Shown piece after piece: positions 1-8,005 of a stretch of 64,000 nt of DNA. The stretch is taken from positions 1,457,001 through 1,521,000 of the forward strand of contig NZ_CP049109.1 of NCBI RefSeq assembly GCF_011057975.1. The letters run 5' to 3'. Origin of the DNA: Sphingosinithalassobacter tenebrarum. GTDB lineage: Bacteria > Pseudomonadota > Alphaproteobacteria > Sphingomonadales > Sphingomonadaceae. The position numbers and the translations under genes are program-made. The stretch's first letter is position 1. Each line of letters opens with the position of its first letter. The notes below the pieces were generated by a model. That model did not search any database. It was not told the origin of the DNA and saw only the letters and a list, made by a program, of their open reading frames with translations.

Positions 1-562
1 GATGCGCGGCGGGACGCTTGCGCGCCTCGGCGGCGGTGCGATCGAGCACGTCGGCGAGCTCTGTCGCCTTCACCTTGTCGGCCTTGGTCAGCACGATGCG
101 ATAGCTGACCGCCGCCTTGTCGAGCATCTCGAGGATTTCGCGATCGACGTCCTTGATGCCGTGGCGGCTGTCGATCAGTACCAGCGCGCGCTTGAGGACG
201 TCACGGCCGCGCAGGAAATCGTTCACCAGGAAGCGCCACTTCTTGACGACGTCCTTGGGCGCCTTGGCGAAGCCGTAACCGGGCATGTCGACCAGCCGGA
301 AGGCGAGCGGATCGCCCACATCGAAGAAATTGAGCTCCTGCGTCCGCCCCGGCGTGACCGAGGTGCGCGCGATCGCCTTGCGCCCGGTGAGCGCGTTGAT
401 CAGCGAGGACTTTCCGACATTCGATCGCCCCGCGAATGCGACTTCGGGGACATCGGGATCGGGCAGGAAGCGCAGCTCGGGCGCGGACTTCAGAAAATCG
501 ACGCGCCCGGCAAATGCCTTGCGTGCGGTTTCGAGCGTTTCCTCGTCGAAGCCGGCCGTCAT
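1..562 (-). CDS. engB: Ribosome biogenesis GTPase EngB/YihA, 3' end cut off by window edge
   Basis: TRAFAC-class GTPase needed for assembly of the large ribosomal subunit. The translated complement shows the G1 loop [12 protein letters not shown] near residue 45, the G3 motif DMPGYG and the G4 motif TKAD, the EngB arrangement. About 187 codons are visible; the C-terminus lies before position 1. The ATG (560-562) overlaps the yidC stop as ATGA, so the gene is translationally coupled to yidC as the last visible member of the rpmH-rnpA-yidD-yidC-engB run. Family assignment is firm; only the C-terminal end is missing. Confidence 0.93.
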   Translation of the reverse strand, partial: MTAGFDEETLETARKAFAGRVDFLKSAPELRFLPDPDVPEVAFAGRSNVGKSSLINALTGRKAIARTSVTPGRTQELNFFDVGDPLAFRLVDMPGYGFAKAPKDVVKKWRFLVNDFLRGRDVLKRALVLIDSRHGIKDVDREILEMLDKAAVSYRIVLTKADKVKATELADVLDRTAAEARKRPAAH

Positions 563-2268
563 CCCGCCGGTTTCTTCTTGAGATGCGGGTGCCGGCTGTA
601 GAGCCACGCCTGCTGACCGATGGTGATCATGTTCGAGGTGATCCAGTAGATCTGCAGGCCAACCGCGAACGGTGCCATCATGAACATCATCACCCAGGGC
701 ATGAACGCGAAGATCTGCTTTTGCGTATCATCCATCGGCTGCGGATTGAGCTTGAACTGGAAGTACATCGAAACGCCCAGCAGGATCGGCACGACGCCGA
801 TATGGAGGAACGACGGCAGCATGCCCGCCCAGGGCGCATAGCCGAAGAAATCGAGCGGCGTGACCGGATCGGGCGCCGACAGATCGTTGATCCACAGGAT
901 GAACGGCTGATGCCGCATTTCGATCGTCAGGATCAGCACCTTGTAGAGCGCGAACATGATCGGGATCTGCAGGAACATGGGCAAACAGCCGGCGAGCGGG
1001 TTCACCTTCTCGTCCTTGTAGAGCTTCATCATCTCCTGCTGGAGCTTTTCCTTGTTGTCCTTGTAGCGTTCCTGCAGCGCCTTCATTTTCGGCTGCACCA
1101 CGCGCATCGCCGCCATCGACTGGAACTGCTTGTGCGCGACGGGGAACAGCAGGAGGCGGATCGTGATCGTCAGCAGGATGATCGCAAGGCCGAAATTCTT
1201 GACCATGCGGAACAGCCAGTCGAGATAATAGAAGATCGGTTTTTCGACGATGCCGAACCAGCCCCAGTCGATCATCTTGTCGAACTCGACGATGCCGAGA
1301 TCTTCCTCATAGGTATCGATCAGGCGGGTTTCCTTGGCGCCGGCGAAGAAGCGCGAGGATTGCGTGACTTGCTGTCCTGGCGCGATTTCAACGGCGTTGC
1401 GAACCGAGTAATCGGCCTGGAAGCGGCCGGTGCCGCCCGAACGCAGGCGCAGCGAAACCGGCAGGCCCTGATCGGGAACCAGTGCGGTCTGCCAATAGTG
1501 ATCGGAAAAACCGGCCCAGCCGCCGACGGTTTCGTAGGACGAGGGTTCGTCCTCGATATCGCCATAGTTGACATAGTCCGCCACGCCTTCGGACACCGCC
1601 AGCGGCCCGACATGCGCGACCCAGAGATCCTGGTCGTCGGATTCACCGCGGCGGCTGATCAGCCCATAGGGCGCGACCGCGATCGGCGCGCCGCCGACAT
1701 TCTGGACCGTCTGGCGGATCGAAAACATGTAATCGGCATCGACCGACAGCTCGATGCGGAAGCGCTGGCTGCCCTTCGTTGTCGTCAGGGTTACCGGGCT
1801 GTCGGGAGTCAGCGTTTCGCCGCTCGCCTGCCACACCGTGTCCGGGCCGGGTTCGGTAACGCCCGTGCCGCGCCAGCCGAACTGCGCGAAATAGGCATTC
1901 TCCGTGCCCGAAGGCGACAGCAGGTGAATTGGCGGCGAATCGTCTTCGACGGTCTCGTTATACTGTTTGAGAACCAGGTCATCGATCCGCGCGCCCTTGA
2001 GATTGATCGATCCGCTGAGCGAAGGCGTGTCGATCCGCACGCGCGGTGTTTCGCCAAGCACGATCCGGCGATCGCGAATCGCAGTCACCGTGTCGGCGGC
2101 CGGATCGGCCGCTTCCTGATCGGGAACCACGATTTCGCCTTGCTCGGCCTGCGGCGCGGGCGTGCTGGCGGGGGGCATGAAATGATTCATGATCGGCTGC
2201 CAGGCGAACAGGATAAACGCCGCCAGCACACCAAAGATGATGAGATTCTTCTGCTCTTCTTTCACCAA
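559..2268 (-). CDS. yidC: Membrane protein insertase YidC
   Basis: Inner-membrane insertase that integrates and folds membrane proteins with or without Sec. At 569 residues it is the long Gram-negative form: an N-terminal membrane anchor (about 8-28), a large periplasmic beta domain (about 60-340), then the conserved five-helix insertase core with the [18 protein letters not shown] stretch and the cytosolic coiled hairpin near residue 390-430. The C-terminus ends in a basic tail (HLKKKPAG). It lies 19 nt downstream of yidD and overlaps engB by 4 nt, the usual alphaproteobacterial order. No unusual feature was seen. Confidence 0.97.
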   Translation of the reverse strand: MVKEEQKNLIIFGVLAAFILFAWQPIMNHFMPPASTPAPQAEQGEIVVPDQEAADPAADTVTAIRDRRIVLGETPRVRIDTPSLSGSINLKGARIDDLVLKQYNETVEDDSPPIHLLSPSGTENAYFAQFGWRGTGVTEPGPDTVWQASGETLTPDSPVTLTTTKGSQRFRIELSVDADYMFSIRQTVQNVGGAPIAVAPYGLISRRGESDDQDLWVAHVGPLAVSEGVADYVNYGDIEDEPSSYETVGGWAGFSDHYWQTALVPDQGLPVSLRLRSGGTGRFQADYSVRNAVEIAPGQQVTQSSRFFAGAKETRLIDTYEEDLGIVEFDKMIDWGWFGIVEKPIFYYLDWLFRMVKNFGLAIILLTITIRLLLFPVAHKQFQSMAAMRVVQPKMKALQERYKDNKEKLQQEMMKLYKDEKVNPLAGCLPMFLQIPIMFALYKVLILTIEMRHQPFILWINDLSAPDPVTPLDFFGYAPWAGMLPSFLHIGVVPILLGVSMYFQFKLNPQPMDDTQKQIFAFMPWVMMFMMAPFAVGLQIYWITSNMITIGQQAWLYSRHPHLKKKPAG

Positions 2269-2287
2269 TTATCCCCGTATCGAGCGA

Positions 2288-2500
2288 TCACGGCACCGGA
2301 TCATAGCCGTGGCCGCCCCAAGGATGGCAGCGCGCGATGCGCTTTGCCGCCAGCCAGCTTCCCTTCAGCGCCCCATAGCGGCGGAGCGCCTCGATTGCAT
2401 AGGCCGAACAGGTCGGTTGATAGCGGCAGCTCGGCGGCAATATCGCCGAAGGGCCGATCTGCCACGCGCGCGCCAGCAGGATGAGCAGCTTCGCGATCAT
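2288..2500 (-). CDS. yidD: Membrane protein insertion efficiency factor YidD
   Basis: Small (70 residue) membrane-associated protein that assists YidC-dependent insertion. It carries the family signature: an amphipathic N-terminus, then the CRYQPTCSAYAIEAL motif with paired cysteines, then RCHPWGGHGYDPVP at the C-terminus. Its ATG (2498-2500) overlaps the rnpA stop as ATGA, so translation is probably coupled. It is normal in length and position between rnpA and yidC. Confidence 0.95.
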   Translation of the reverse strand: MIAKLLILLARAWQIGPSAILPPSCRYQPTCSAYAIEALRRYGALKGSWLAAKRIARCHPWGGHGYDPVP

Positions 2501-2829
2501 GCGCTTTCCACCCTTGGCGCGGCCTTTGCCAGTGCCTTGCGCAATTCATGGTCGAGTTTCGAAAAGTCGCGTTCGACTCCGCTCTGGCGGCCGATCAGCA
2601 CATGGTCGGCGCCGGCGATTCCCGCATTGGGAAGCACTGCGCGCGCCAGTTCGCGCAACCGCCGCTTCATGCGGTTGCGCGTCACGGCATTGCCGACCTT
2701 TTTGGAAACCGTGATGCCGATGCGCATTTGCGAATCGCCGTCGCCGCGATCGCGCACCAAAAGAACGAAGCCGGGCATGGGGGCCCGGCGTCCGTTATTC
2801 GCTGCGAGATATTCGCTGCGGCGCGTCAT
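2497..2829 (-). CDS. rnpA: Ribonuclease P protein component
   Basis: Protein subunit of RNase P, which matures the 5' ends of tRNAs with the M1 RNA. The 110-residue product contains the basic RNR signature (NRMKRRLRELAR) around residue 53 and the FVLLVRDR and TVSKKVGNAV strands typical of RnpA. The open frame continues upstream, but similarity begins near MTRRSEYLAANNG, so ATG 2829 is chosen; a GTG five codons upstream (2844) is an alternative. It lies 38 nt downstream of rpmH and overlaps yidD. Confidence 0.93.
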   Translation of the reverse strand: MTRRSEYLAANNGRRAPMPGFVLLVRDRGDGDSQMRIGITVSKKVGNAVTRNRMKRRLRELARAVLPNAGIAGADHVLIGRQSGVERDFSKLDHELRKALAKAAPRVESA

Positions 2830-2867
2830 GCGGGCAAGCGCCACACCTGCCCGCGCGCCCGGCGCGG

Positions 2868-3002
2868 TTACGCCGACAGCTTCTTGCGACCGCGCGCGCG
2901 GCGGGCGCGGATTACCTTGCGGCCGCCCGGTGTCGCCATGCGTGCGCGGAAGCCGTGCCGGCGCGCCCGCACCAGATTGCTCGGCTGAAAAGTCCGCTTC
3001 AT
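2868..3002 (-). CDS. rpmH: 50S ribosomal protein L34
   Basis: A 44-codon gene read on the complement: it starts [19 protein letters not shown], contains the [10 protein letters not shown] segment and ends ARGRKKLSA, which is the full-length L34 pattern. L34 is a very basic protein of the large subunit near the exit tunnel. It is the first gene of the rpmH-rnpA-yidD-yidC-engB block. The terminator-like hairpin just upstream (3029-3052) separates it from the preceding minus-strand gene, so its promoter is expected in 3003-3030. Confidence 0.96.
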   Translation of the reverse strand: MKRTFQPSNLVRARRHGFRARMATPGGRKVIRARRARGRKKLSA

Positions 3003-3028
3003 CGCTCATCCTCAGGATTCTGGAACGT

Positions 3029-3052
3029 AAAAAGGCCGCCCCGAAGACGGCC
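3029..3052 (-). terminator. Intrinsic terminator between the PGPGW gene and rpmH
   Basis: On the minus strand, GGCCGTC pairs with GGCGGCC (one G-U pair) around a short TTCGG loop and is followed directly by five T residues. It sits after the stop of the 3090-3494 gene and before rpmH, as expected for termination of the upstream unit. Confidence 0.7.
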
Positions 3053-3089
3053 GTGTGAAGCGCGCTCATAGGCAAAGCGCAGGCGCGTG

Positions 3090-3494
3090 TCAACGCGTCC
3101 GCCCTTCGCCCCCGATCGCGGTATCGGTAATGCCTGTTATGATCGGCGCTGCGGGGCGTTCGGGTTCGATTTCCACCGTCGCTATGGTCACGATCGTTTC
3201 GGTTTCGGTCTGGCGCTTGCGCCGGCGCAATGCGCTCGGGCGGCGGAGCACGCGGTCGGCGAAATGGCCGAATCGGGGCCAGCGCTGCTTTGCCTCGACG
3301 AAGCGATAGCGCGCCCAGCGCGAATGCCGCAGCACCATCACCAGCCCCAGCGCGAACACCGGAACGCCCCCGGGCCCCGGTATAACGCCGACAAAAGGCG
3401 CTGCGACCATCAATGTCGTGCCGGTCGTCAACATGGTGATTCGCACCACCGGATGGGCGGGTTTTCGAAACTTGCGGAGTGGCGGAGCGGACAT
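3090..3494 (-). CDS. PGPGW-type small transmembrane protein
   Basis: Product of about 134 residues with two closely spaced hydrophobic segments separated by the GVIPGPGGVPVF turn, then a basic RWARYRFVEAKQRW stretch. This matches the putative transmembrane protein (PGPGW) family, whose role is unknown. The C-terminal third is low-complexity and probably cytosolic. ATG 3494 is preferred over the longer frame (3542) because GGGAG stands just upstream of it. It is followed by a terminator, so it is probably transcribed separately from rpmH. Confidence 0.6.
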   Translation of the reverse strand: MSAPPLRKFRKPAHPVVRITMLTTGTTLMVAAPFVGVIPGPGGVPVFALGLVMVLRHSRWARYRFVEAKQRWPRFGHFADRVLRRPSALRRRKRQTETETIVTIATVEIEPERPAAPIITGITDTAIGGEGRTR

Positions 3495-3613
3495 TGCCGC
3501 TCCCATGTGGGCGCGCGCGCGATTCGCTGCAAGCCAATCCATCGTGAATGTGGCATTCCCCGGCGCGATTAACCCGTTATGCTGCGATCGCGGGGGAATT
3601 GGGGGGAAACATC

Positions 3614-4338
3614 TTGGTCGCGATCGTATCGACCGTCGCCTATCTGGGGCTCGAGGCGCGCGGCGTCGAAGTGCAGGTGCAGGTCGCGCCGGGCGTTCCT
3701 GCCTTCGTTGTCGTCGGCCTGCCCGACAAGGCAGTGGCGGAAAGCCGCGAGCGGGTGCGCGCCGCCGTTGCCGCGATCGGCCTCGCGCTGCCGCCCAAGC
3801 GGATCACCGTCAATCTTTCGCCCGCCGATCTGCCCAAGGAAGGATCGCATTACGATCTGCCGATCGCGATGGGGCTGCTCGCGGCGATGGGTGTCGTCGA
3901 TGCCGAGACGCTGGCGGGCTATGTCGTGGTCGGCGAACTGGGGCTCGACGGGCGAATCGCGCCGTCGCCGGGAGTGCTGCTCGCCGCGCTGCATGCCTCG
4001 GAAACGGGCAAGGGGCTGATCTGCCCCGCCGCGCAGGGCAGCGAGGCGGCATGGGCGGGATCGATCGAAGTCGTCGCGGCGCCCGACCTGATTTCGCTGC
4101 TCAATCACTTCAAGGGAAACCAGCTTCTCACCGCGCCGCAACCGGGCGAAGCCGAAGCGCCCGATCATGGCCCCGATCTCAGACAGGTGAAGGGGCAGGA
4201 GACTGCCAAGCGTGCGCTGGAGATCGCCGCTGCGGGCGGCCACAACCTGCTGATGTGCGGGCCGCCGGGCGCGGGCAAGTCGCTGCTGGCATCGTGCCTG
4301 CCGGGGATATTGCCGCCGCTTGATGCGGCAGAGGCGCT
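3614..4338 (+). pseudogene. comM: comM/yifB, 5' part, interrupted by an IS1595-family element
   Basis: N-terminal half of a Mg-chelatase-like AAA+ ATPase (YifB/ComM), a hexameric helicase that promotes branch migration during integration of transforming DNA. The fragment holds the lon-protease-like domain (AIVSTVAYLGLEARGVEV onward) and Walker A GPPGAGKS at about residues 216-223. Start TTG 3614 is chosen because family similarity begins at LVAIVSTVAY and a G-rich ribosome site precedes it; the longer ATG frame at 3548 adds 22 unrelated residues. The element enters after the second base of codon 242, between Walker A and Walker B. The truncated frame runs a few codons into the insert and stops at 4351, so no ATPase can be made. 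Confidence 0.92.
4331..4338 (+). repeat. Target site duplication, left copy (GAGGCGCT)
   Basis: The 8 bp just outside the left inverted repeat are identical to the 8 bp just outside the right one (7998-8005). Eight base pairs is the duplication size of IS1595-family insertions. Confidence 0.9.
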
Positions 4339-4363
4339 CGGTATTATGTAGCAAACGCACCAA
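4339..4363 (+). repeat. Left terminal inverted repeat of the IS1595-family element
   Basis: 25 bp beginning CGGTATTATGTAGC; it matches the complement of 7973-7997 except at the fourth base (T here, C in the other end). Confidence 0.92.
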
Positions 4364-4453
4364 GGCGATTACGTCGATCCCCGGCAGGGGTTACGAACGT
4401 ATCGCAGATGGTGGCGTAGCGTGATTGCGGCTCTCATGGCGCTCGCTTTGGGG

Positions 4454-5404
4454 TTAGGTGGTCAAGGATTCCCCATATGGCGTAACCACGAGTCCGTCGC
4501 CTTCGGTGTTTGCAAGTCTATCTCTGTAGAGCTGGAGCTGCATGAGGGGGCGTTCGTGACGCATCCCGACCGTGAAGGTCCGGGCTGTAACCCGAGGTTC
4601 AGCTTCGGGCGGGTCGGTAGCGATTTTATATCGGGCCAAGGCGGTGACAATAAAGTGAACGCGCTCAGGGTCGGGTTGCCACGGCATATGCTCAATGCTC
4701 AGGTTGCTCTCACCCCAGTGAGGGAATTCCTCGCCGGGCATCAGCGCGTCAACTTCGTTTTTGTTGGAGCTAAGCCAATTAGCCCTTTTGCGGGCGACGT
4801 AGTCACTCCAATCCTCTCCAGGAGAGGCACCGGAGGAGTGCGTGATGACATTGGTCGCCATTGTCTCGCCGATATTTGTAAAAATGACGCGGTAATAAAT
4901 GCTGAACAGGTTACCTTCGATCACAATACGTTCAACGCGAACTTCAATATCTATCCAAGCTCTCTGCGCTTGTTCGGAAAGCTCGTTTTGACGAACCATA
5001 GCCTTCGTGGCATCGCCGGTGTCTTCTACAGCTTTTCGCGTATAGTAGAGCGTCCAGAAGAGACCTATCAGGCCAGCAGTGGAAGCCCAGAAACCCCACT
5101 TTGCCCAAAATGCGCTATCTTCCCCAGCCTTGGCCGCGCGCCATTGAGCGCAAAGATCGCTCTCGTCGTGCCCCTTTGGGTCATCGCATGGGCGGCGATA
5201 TTCGAAGGTTTGGGCTGGAACTCCCCCCGGCATCATAGACGGGTCAACTTCTTCTGGCTTGTCGGAGGCGTAGCGATATTGCTGATGCCGTTGGTTATTG
5301 GAATAATTTAGGGAGGCAACGTAAAATCCTAGGCCAAAACATAAGAATAGAAGCGCGACGCCTGTTACAACCGCAATTCCTTTGCCCCAATCGCTTCCAG
5401 ACAT
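4454..5404 (-). CDS. Predicted membrane protein, element passenger
   Basis: The 316-residue product has a transmembrane helix near the N-terminus (about 10-32) and a second one around residues 105-125 (FWASTAGLIGLFWTLYYTRKAV), followed by a soluble beta-rich domain to the end. The FW-STAGLIGLFWTLYYTRKAV-D motif recurs in uncharacterised bacterial membrane proteins, but no function is known to me. Its 5' end overlaps the DUF6471-like gene by 40 nt, suggesting co-expression. A long open frame on the other strand (4421-5311) lacks recognisable features and was rejected. It is a passenger of the transposon, not a transposition gene. Confidence 0.65.
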   Translation of the reverse strand: MSGSDWGKGIAVVTGVALLFLCFGLGFYVASLNYSNNQRHQQYRYASDKPEEVDPSMMPGGVPAQTFEYRRPCDDPKGHDESDLCAQWRAAKAGEDSAFWAKWGFWASTAGLIGLFWTLYYTRKAVEDTGDATKAMVRQNELSEQAQRAWIDIEVRVERIVIEGNLFSIYYRVIFTNIGETMATNVITHSSGASPGEDWSDYVARKRANWLSSNKNEVDALMPGEEFPHWGESNLSIEHMPWQPDPERVHFIVTALARYKIATDPPEAEPRVTARTFTVGMRHERPLMQLQLYRDRLANTEGDGLVVTPYGESLTT

Positions 5405-5589
5405 TGTATCAGAAACACCGCCGTAAATTTGCCCCGGCTAATCTTGTTCCTGATATTCGGCTCTGAGTCCATAACGCCAATATCCGCCAGCTTACCCACC
5501 AGCTCCGCATAGGTGACGCCCCGGCGCTTCAATTCGCCTTTGAGCATCCCCTTAACGCGGTCCTCCCATTCCTTCTCTGCTACCGGCAT
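5365..5589 (-). CDS. DUF6471-like small helix-turn-helix protein, element passenger
   Basis: A 74-residue protein beginning MPVAEKEWEDRVKGMLK, with the pattern LKGELKRRGVTYAELVGKLAD followed by ANIRNKISRGKF-like spacing, close to DUF6471 proteins and resembling a compact helix-turn-helix. It may be a DNA-binding regulator. ATG 5589 is supported by AGGAGG five bases upstream; the longer frame to 5643 is unlikely. That ribosome site falls partly in an inverted repeat (5597-5622), hinting at translational or transcriptional self-control. It is transcribed divergently from the transposase and overlaps the downstream membrane-protein gene. Confidence 0.7.
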   Translation of the reverse strand: MPVAEKEWEDRVKGMLKGELKRRGVTYAELVGKLADIGVMDSEPNIRNKISRGKFTAVFLIQCLEAIGAKELRL

Positions 5590-5596
5590 ACCGCCT

Positions 5597-5622
5597 CCTA
5601 TGATGTGATATGCCATCATAGG
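5597..5622 (-). promoter_or_regulatory. 9-bp inverted repeat overlapping the ribosome site of the DUF6471-like gene
   Basis: CCTATGATG and CATCATAGG form a perfect 9-bp dyad with an 8-bp spacer immediately before the DUF6471-like start. The AGG at one arm is part of the AGGAGG ribosome site, so an mRNA hairpin could mask it; alternatively it is a repressor operator in the region shared with the divergent transposase. Confidence 0.5.
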
Positions 5623-5692
5623 CGATACATTCGCCATTGACAACGGTGCATAGTGTCATCATAAAGAGTGCATAAGCACTGGAAACGATGAC

Positions 5693-6655
5693 ATGGCACA
5701 GCACTTTCTTCTCTCGGCAAAAGCACGCACCCTCAGCCTCAAGGCTGTTTTCAAGATGGGTGAGGACAAGGCTTACGAGACGTTCTGCGAAATGCGCTGG
5801 CCGGAAAACGACGGTGAAGCGGTTTGCCCGAAGTGCGGTTGCACCGAGACGTACAACATCACGTCGCGCCGTCGCTTCAAGTGCGTTGCCTGCTACCACC
5901 AGTTTTCGGTGACTTCGGGAACGATCTTCGCCAGCCGCAAGCTCAGCTACACCGACCTTCTCGCCGCGATCGTCATTTTCGTGAACGGCGCCAAGGGCGT
6001 TTCGGCCCTCCAGGTCAGCCGCGATCTCGACGTGCAGTATAAGACCGCGTTCGTTCTCGCTCACAAGCTGCGCGAGGCGATGGCGCTTGAGGATGCAGAG
6101 CAGAAGCTTGGCGGAACGGTCGAAGTCGACGGCGCCTATTTCGGCGGCTATGTGAAGCCTGCCAATGAGCGCGCCGACCGTAAGGATCGCCGCTTGCTCG
6201 CGAACCAGTCGGGCAAGCGCCAGTCGGTTGTTGTGATCCGCGAACGCGATGGCGACATGCTGACGTTCGTCGGCAAGCATGAAAGCGATGGCGTCGAAGC
6301 GGTCGCTGCTCGCGTCGATACCGATGCCGTGATCCACGCCGACGAAGCTTCGCATTGGGATGTGCTGCACGCTCGCAACGAAGTGCGCCGGATCAATCAC
6401 AGCGAGGCTTATTCGCTCAACGGTGCCTGCACGAACATGGCAGAGAGTTTCTTCAGCCGCCTGCGCCGCGCCGAAATCGGCACGCACCACCATATCGCGG
6501 GGCCGTATCTCAACGCCTATGCGGGCGAAATGGCGTGGCGTGAGGATAACCGCCGCGTGTCGAACGGTGCGCAGGCTGGCATGGTTCTGGAGGCCGCTAT
6601 GGACGCTCCGGTATCGCGCCAGTGGAAAGGGTATTGGCAGCGAGCGGCAGCATAA
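5693..6655 (+). CDS. IS1595-family DDE transposase
   Basis: Transposase of the surrounding element (320 residues, normal for the family). It has an N-terminal zinc ribbon with CPKCGC and CVAC pairs (about 44-68), the FSVTSGTIFASRKL segment leading to a helix-turn-helix, and the DDE_Tnp_IS1595 catalytic domain beginning at the VEVDGAYFGG motif (about 143), with HADEASHW (about 215) and a downstream NHSEAYS...AESFFSRLRR region holding the final catalytic residues. The frame is intact with no stop or shift, so the element could still move. It lies between two divergent passenger groups. Confidence 0.93.
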   Translation: MAQHFLLSAKARTLSLKAVFKMGEDKAYETFCEMRWPENDGEAVCPKCGCTETYNITSRRRFKCVACYHQFSVTSGTIFASRKLSYTDLLAAIVIFVNGAKGVSALQVSRDLDVQYKTAFVLAHKLREAMALEDAEQKLGGTVEVDGAYFGGYVKPANERADRKDRRLLANQSGKRQSVVVIRERDGDMLTFVGKHESDGVEAVAARVDTDAVIHADEASHWDVLHARNEVRRINHSEAYSLNGACTNMAESFFSRLRRAEIGTHHHIAGPYLNAYAGEMAWREDNRRVSNGAQAGMVLEAAMDAPVSRQWKGYWQRAAA

Positions 6656-6746
6656 AATCGATGGAATGATTCACAAAATTATTGAATCCTAAACCGCTCC
6701 CCGCTATCTGATCCTCATCATCCTAGCAGGCATATCCTGTTAGACA

Positions 6747-6775
6747 GGCCGGGGCTATCGCTCCGGCCTTTGTCG
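6747..6775 (+). terminator. Terminator after the transposase gene
   Basis: GGCCGG pairs with CCGGCC (6747-6752 with 6763-6768), extended by a G-T and a G-C pair, followed by TTTGTCGTT. It lies about 90 nt beyond the transposase stop and before the NYN gene. Confidence 0.6.
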
Positions 6776-6792
6776 TTCTATGTACTGGCACT

Positions 6793-7413
6793 ATGCGCAA
6801 AGTCATTGTGTATGTGGACGGCTTCAATCTGTACCACGCGATAGAACAACTCAAACGGCCAGAGCTGAAATGGCTCAACCTCAGGGCTGTTGCCGAAGGG
6901 CTTCTCCGCAAGGATGAAGTCCTCAAGAGCGTGAAGTACTTTTCAGCGTATGCCACTTGGAAGCCAGACGGGCTAAGCCGCCACAAAGCATATGTTGCTG
7001 CGCTGCGCTCAGTGGGAATTGATGTCCACCTGGGCCAATTTAAAGAAAAACCAAGGCGATGCCGGTCGTGCAATCAGCGATGGACAAGTCACGAAGAAAA
7101 AGAAACGGACGTCCAGATTGCAGTCCATATGGTTTCCGATGCTCTTGCAGGTGCCTGCGACAGAATAATATTAATCAGTGCCGATACGGATTTGGCTCCA
7201 CCCATTAAAATGATTGCGCAATTAGCTCCACATGTTGAGGTGTTTGTTGCAACGCCGCCAAACCGATATAAAATATGCCGCGCCCTTGGGCCAAAAATGC
7301 AAATTGGAACCGAACGATTGGAAGCGGCGCAATTCGCTGATATTGTACAAGTGGATAGTGAACGCTCCATCGAGCGCCCTGCGAATTTTCGGGCTAATAG
7401 GCGTGGCCTTTAA
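6793..7413 (+). CDS. NYN (PIN-like) domain protein, element passenger
   Basis: The 206-residue protein has the NYN nuclease-fold signature: VYVDGFNLYHA at residues 6-16 (first acidic residue), KETDVQIAVHMV near 99 and ILISADTDLAPPI near 124, giving the conserved Asp set expected to bind a metal ion. A CRSCNQRW segment just before the second motif could bind zinc. NYN proteins are predicted or shown RNases in RNA processing or toxin-like roles. The gene begins after the transposase terminator, so it probably has its own promoter. Its role for the transposon is unknown. Confidence 0.8.
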   Translation: MRKVIVYVDGFNLYHAIEQLKRPELKWLNLRAVAEGLLRKDEVLKSVKYFSAYATWKPDGLSRHKAYVAALRSVGIDVHLGQFKEKPRRCRSCNQRWTSHEEKETDVQIAVHMVSDALAGACDRIILISADTDLAPPIKMIAQLAPHVEVFVATPPNRYKICRALGPKMQIGTERLEAAQFADIVQVDSERSIERPANFRANRRGL

Positions 7414-7501
7414 CCGCCCCAAGCTCATACACCTAGAGTTCGCCCTGATAGCCGCCCTCACGGTGCTAGCGCTGGCAGCGGGCGTGTATGGGCTTCTCTA
7501 G
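7403..7501 (+). CDS. Possible 32-residue membrane microprotein
   Basis: GTG 7403, inside the 3' end of the NYN gene in another frame, opens a frame of 32 residues ending in a clear hydrophobic segment (FALIAALTVLALAAGVYGLL). It could be a coupled micro-membrane protein. No strong ribosome site is visible, so it may be spurious. Confidence 0.3.
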   Translation: MAFNRPKLIHLEFALIAALTVLALAAGVYGLL

Positions 7502-7929
7502 CGCACGATCTCCCATTGAAGCCAAAGCCCGGTTTCCTCGATAGAACGCACCACGCCCTTGTCGCGCTTGTCCCGTAGGACGTGCCCGACACGCCGGGTC
7601 ATGATGTTGGTGATTTCGGAAGTTACTTCCAAGCCCCGTTGCTGCACCACCATGCTGGCGATCTCCCGCGTTGATAGCGGACCCTTGGCTATGCGGAGGA
7701 TCGACAGGACGGCGCGCGACATTTCCCCGCGCTTGCTCCACGATTTAGGCGGCGTGAATACCTTTGGAAGCACGCTCTCAGCCACGAAGTCGGGAGCGAA
7801 CAGCCGTAGCGTGGCGTCCAGATGCTCCAATTCCTCCGATAGCCTCTGAATGTCCGCGTGACACCGCGCTATTGCTCCGGTGATCTCTGCGCGCTTGGCT
7901 TTGAGCGCTTCTAGGGCGTAGTCCGTCAT
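7498..7929 (-). CDS. Coiled-coil/winged-helix-like protein, element passenger
   Basis: The 143-residue product starts with a helical, coiled-coil-like stretch (about 5-45: LKAKRAEITGAIARCHADIQ and onward) and continues with a region resembling a winged helix (SRAVLSILRIAKGPLSTREI, about 74-93, then a VGHVLRDKRDKGVV wing, about 118-131). The likely role is DNA binding, for example regulation of element genes, but no family is recognised with certainty. It is convergent with the NYN gene and lies about 40 nt inside the right inverted repeat. Confidence 0.65.
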   Translation of the reverse strand: MTDYALEALKAKRAEITGAIARCHADIQRLSEELEHLDATLRLFAPDFVAESVLPKVFTPPKSWSKRGEMSRAVLSILRIAKGPLSTREIASMVVQQRGLEVTSEITNIMTRRVGHVLRDKRDKGVVRSIEETGLWLQWEIVR

Positions 7930-7972
7930 ATGCAGACATTACGCATCGCGTGCGATTACGTCTGTACTTACG

Positions 7973-7997
7973 TTGGTGCGTTTGCTACATAATGCCG
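7973..7997 (-). repeat. Right terminal inverted repeat of the IS1595-family element
   Basis: 25 bp ending ACATAATGCCG; complement of the left end 4339-4363 with one mismatch. Confidence 0.92.
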
Positions 7998-8005
7998 GAG
8001 GCGCT
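7998..8005 (+). repeat. Target site duplication, right copy (GAGGCGCT)
   Basis: Identical to 4331-4338. Joining 4338 directly to 8006 recreates the codons for LDAAEALEVTMVAS, the uninterrupted ComM sequence. Confidence 0.9.

Larger units (their letters stand above)
4339..7997 (+). mobile_element. IS1595-family element with passenger genes, inserted in comM
   Basis: A 3,659-bp element bounded by 25-bp terminal inverted repeats (24 of 25 identical) and flanked by the 8-bp duplication GAGGCGCT. It encodes one DDE transposase (5693-6655) and, unlike a minimal IS, a set of passengers: a membrane protein and a DUF6471-like protein leftward, then a NYN-domain protein, a possible micro-membrane protein and a winged-helix-like protein. 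The passengers have visibly lower GC than the host. Removing the element and one duplication copy restores comM to 502 codons in frame, which fixes the borders exactly. The near-perfect ends suggest a recent insertion. Confidence 0.93.

Noticed and set aside
436..2484. Plus-strand open frame opposite yidC and yidD
   Set aside because: Shadow of two firm genes.
4421..5311. Plus-strand open frame inside the IS1595 element (296 codons)
   Set aside because: No signal or motif; the opposite frame has two clear membrane helices and overlaps a gene with a good ribosome site.
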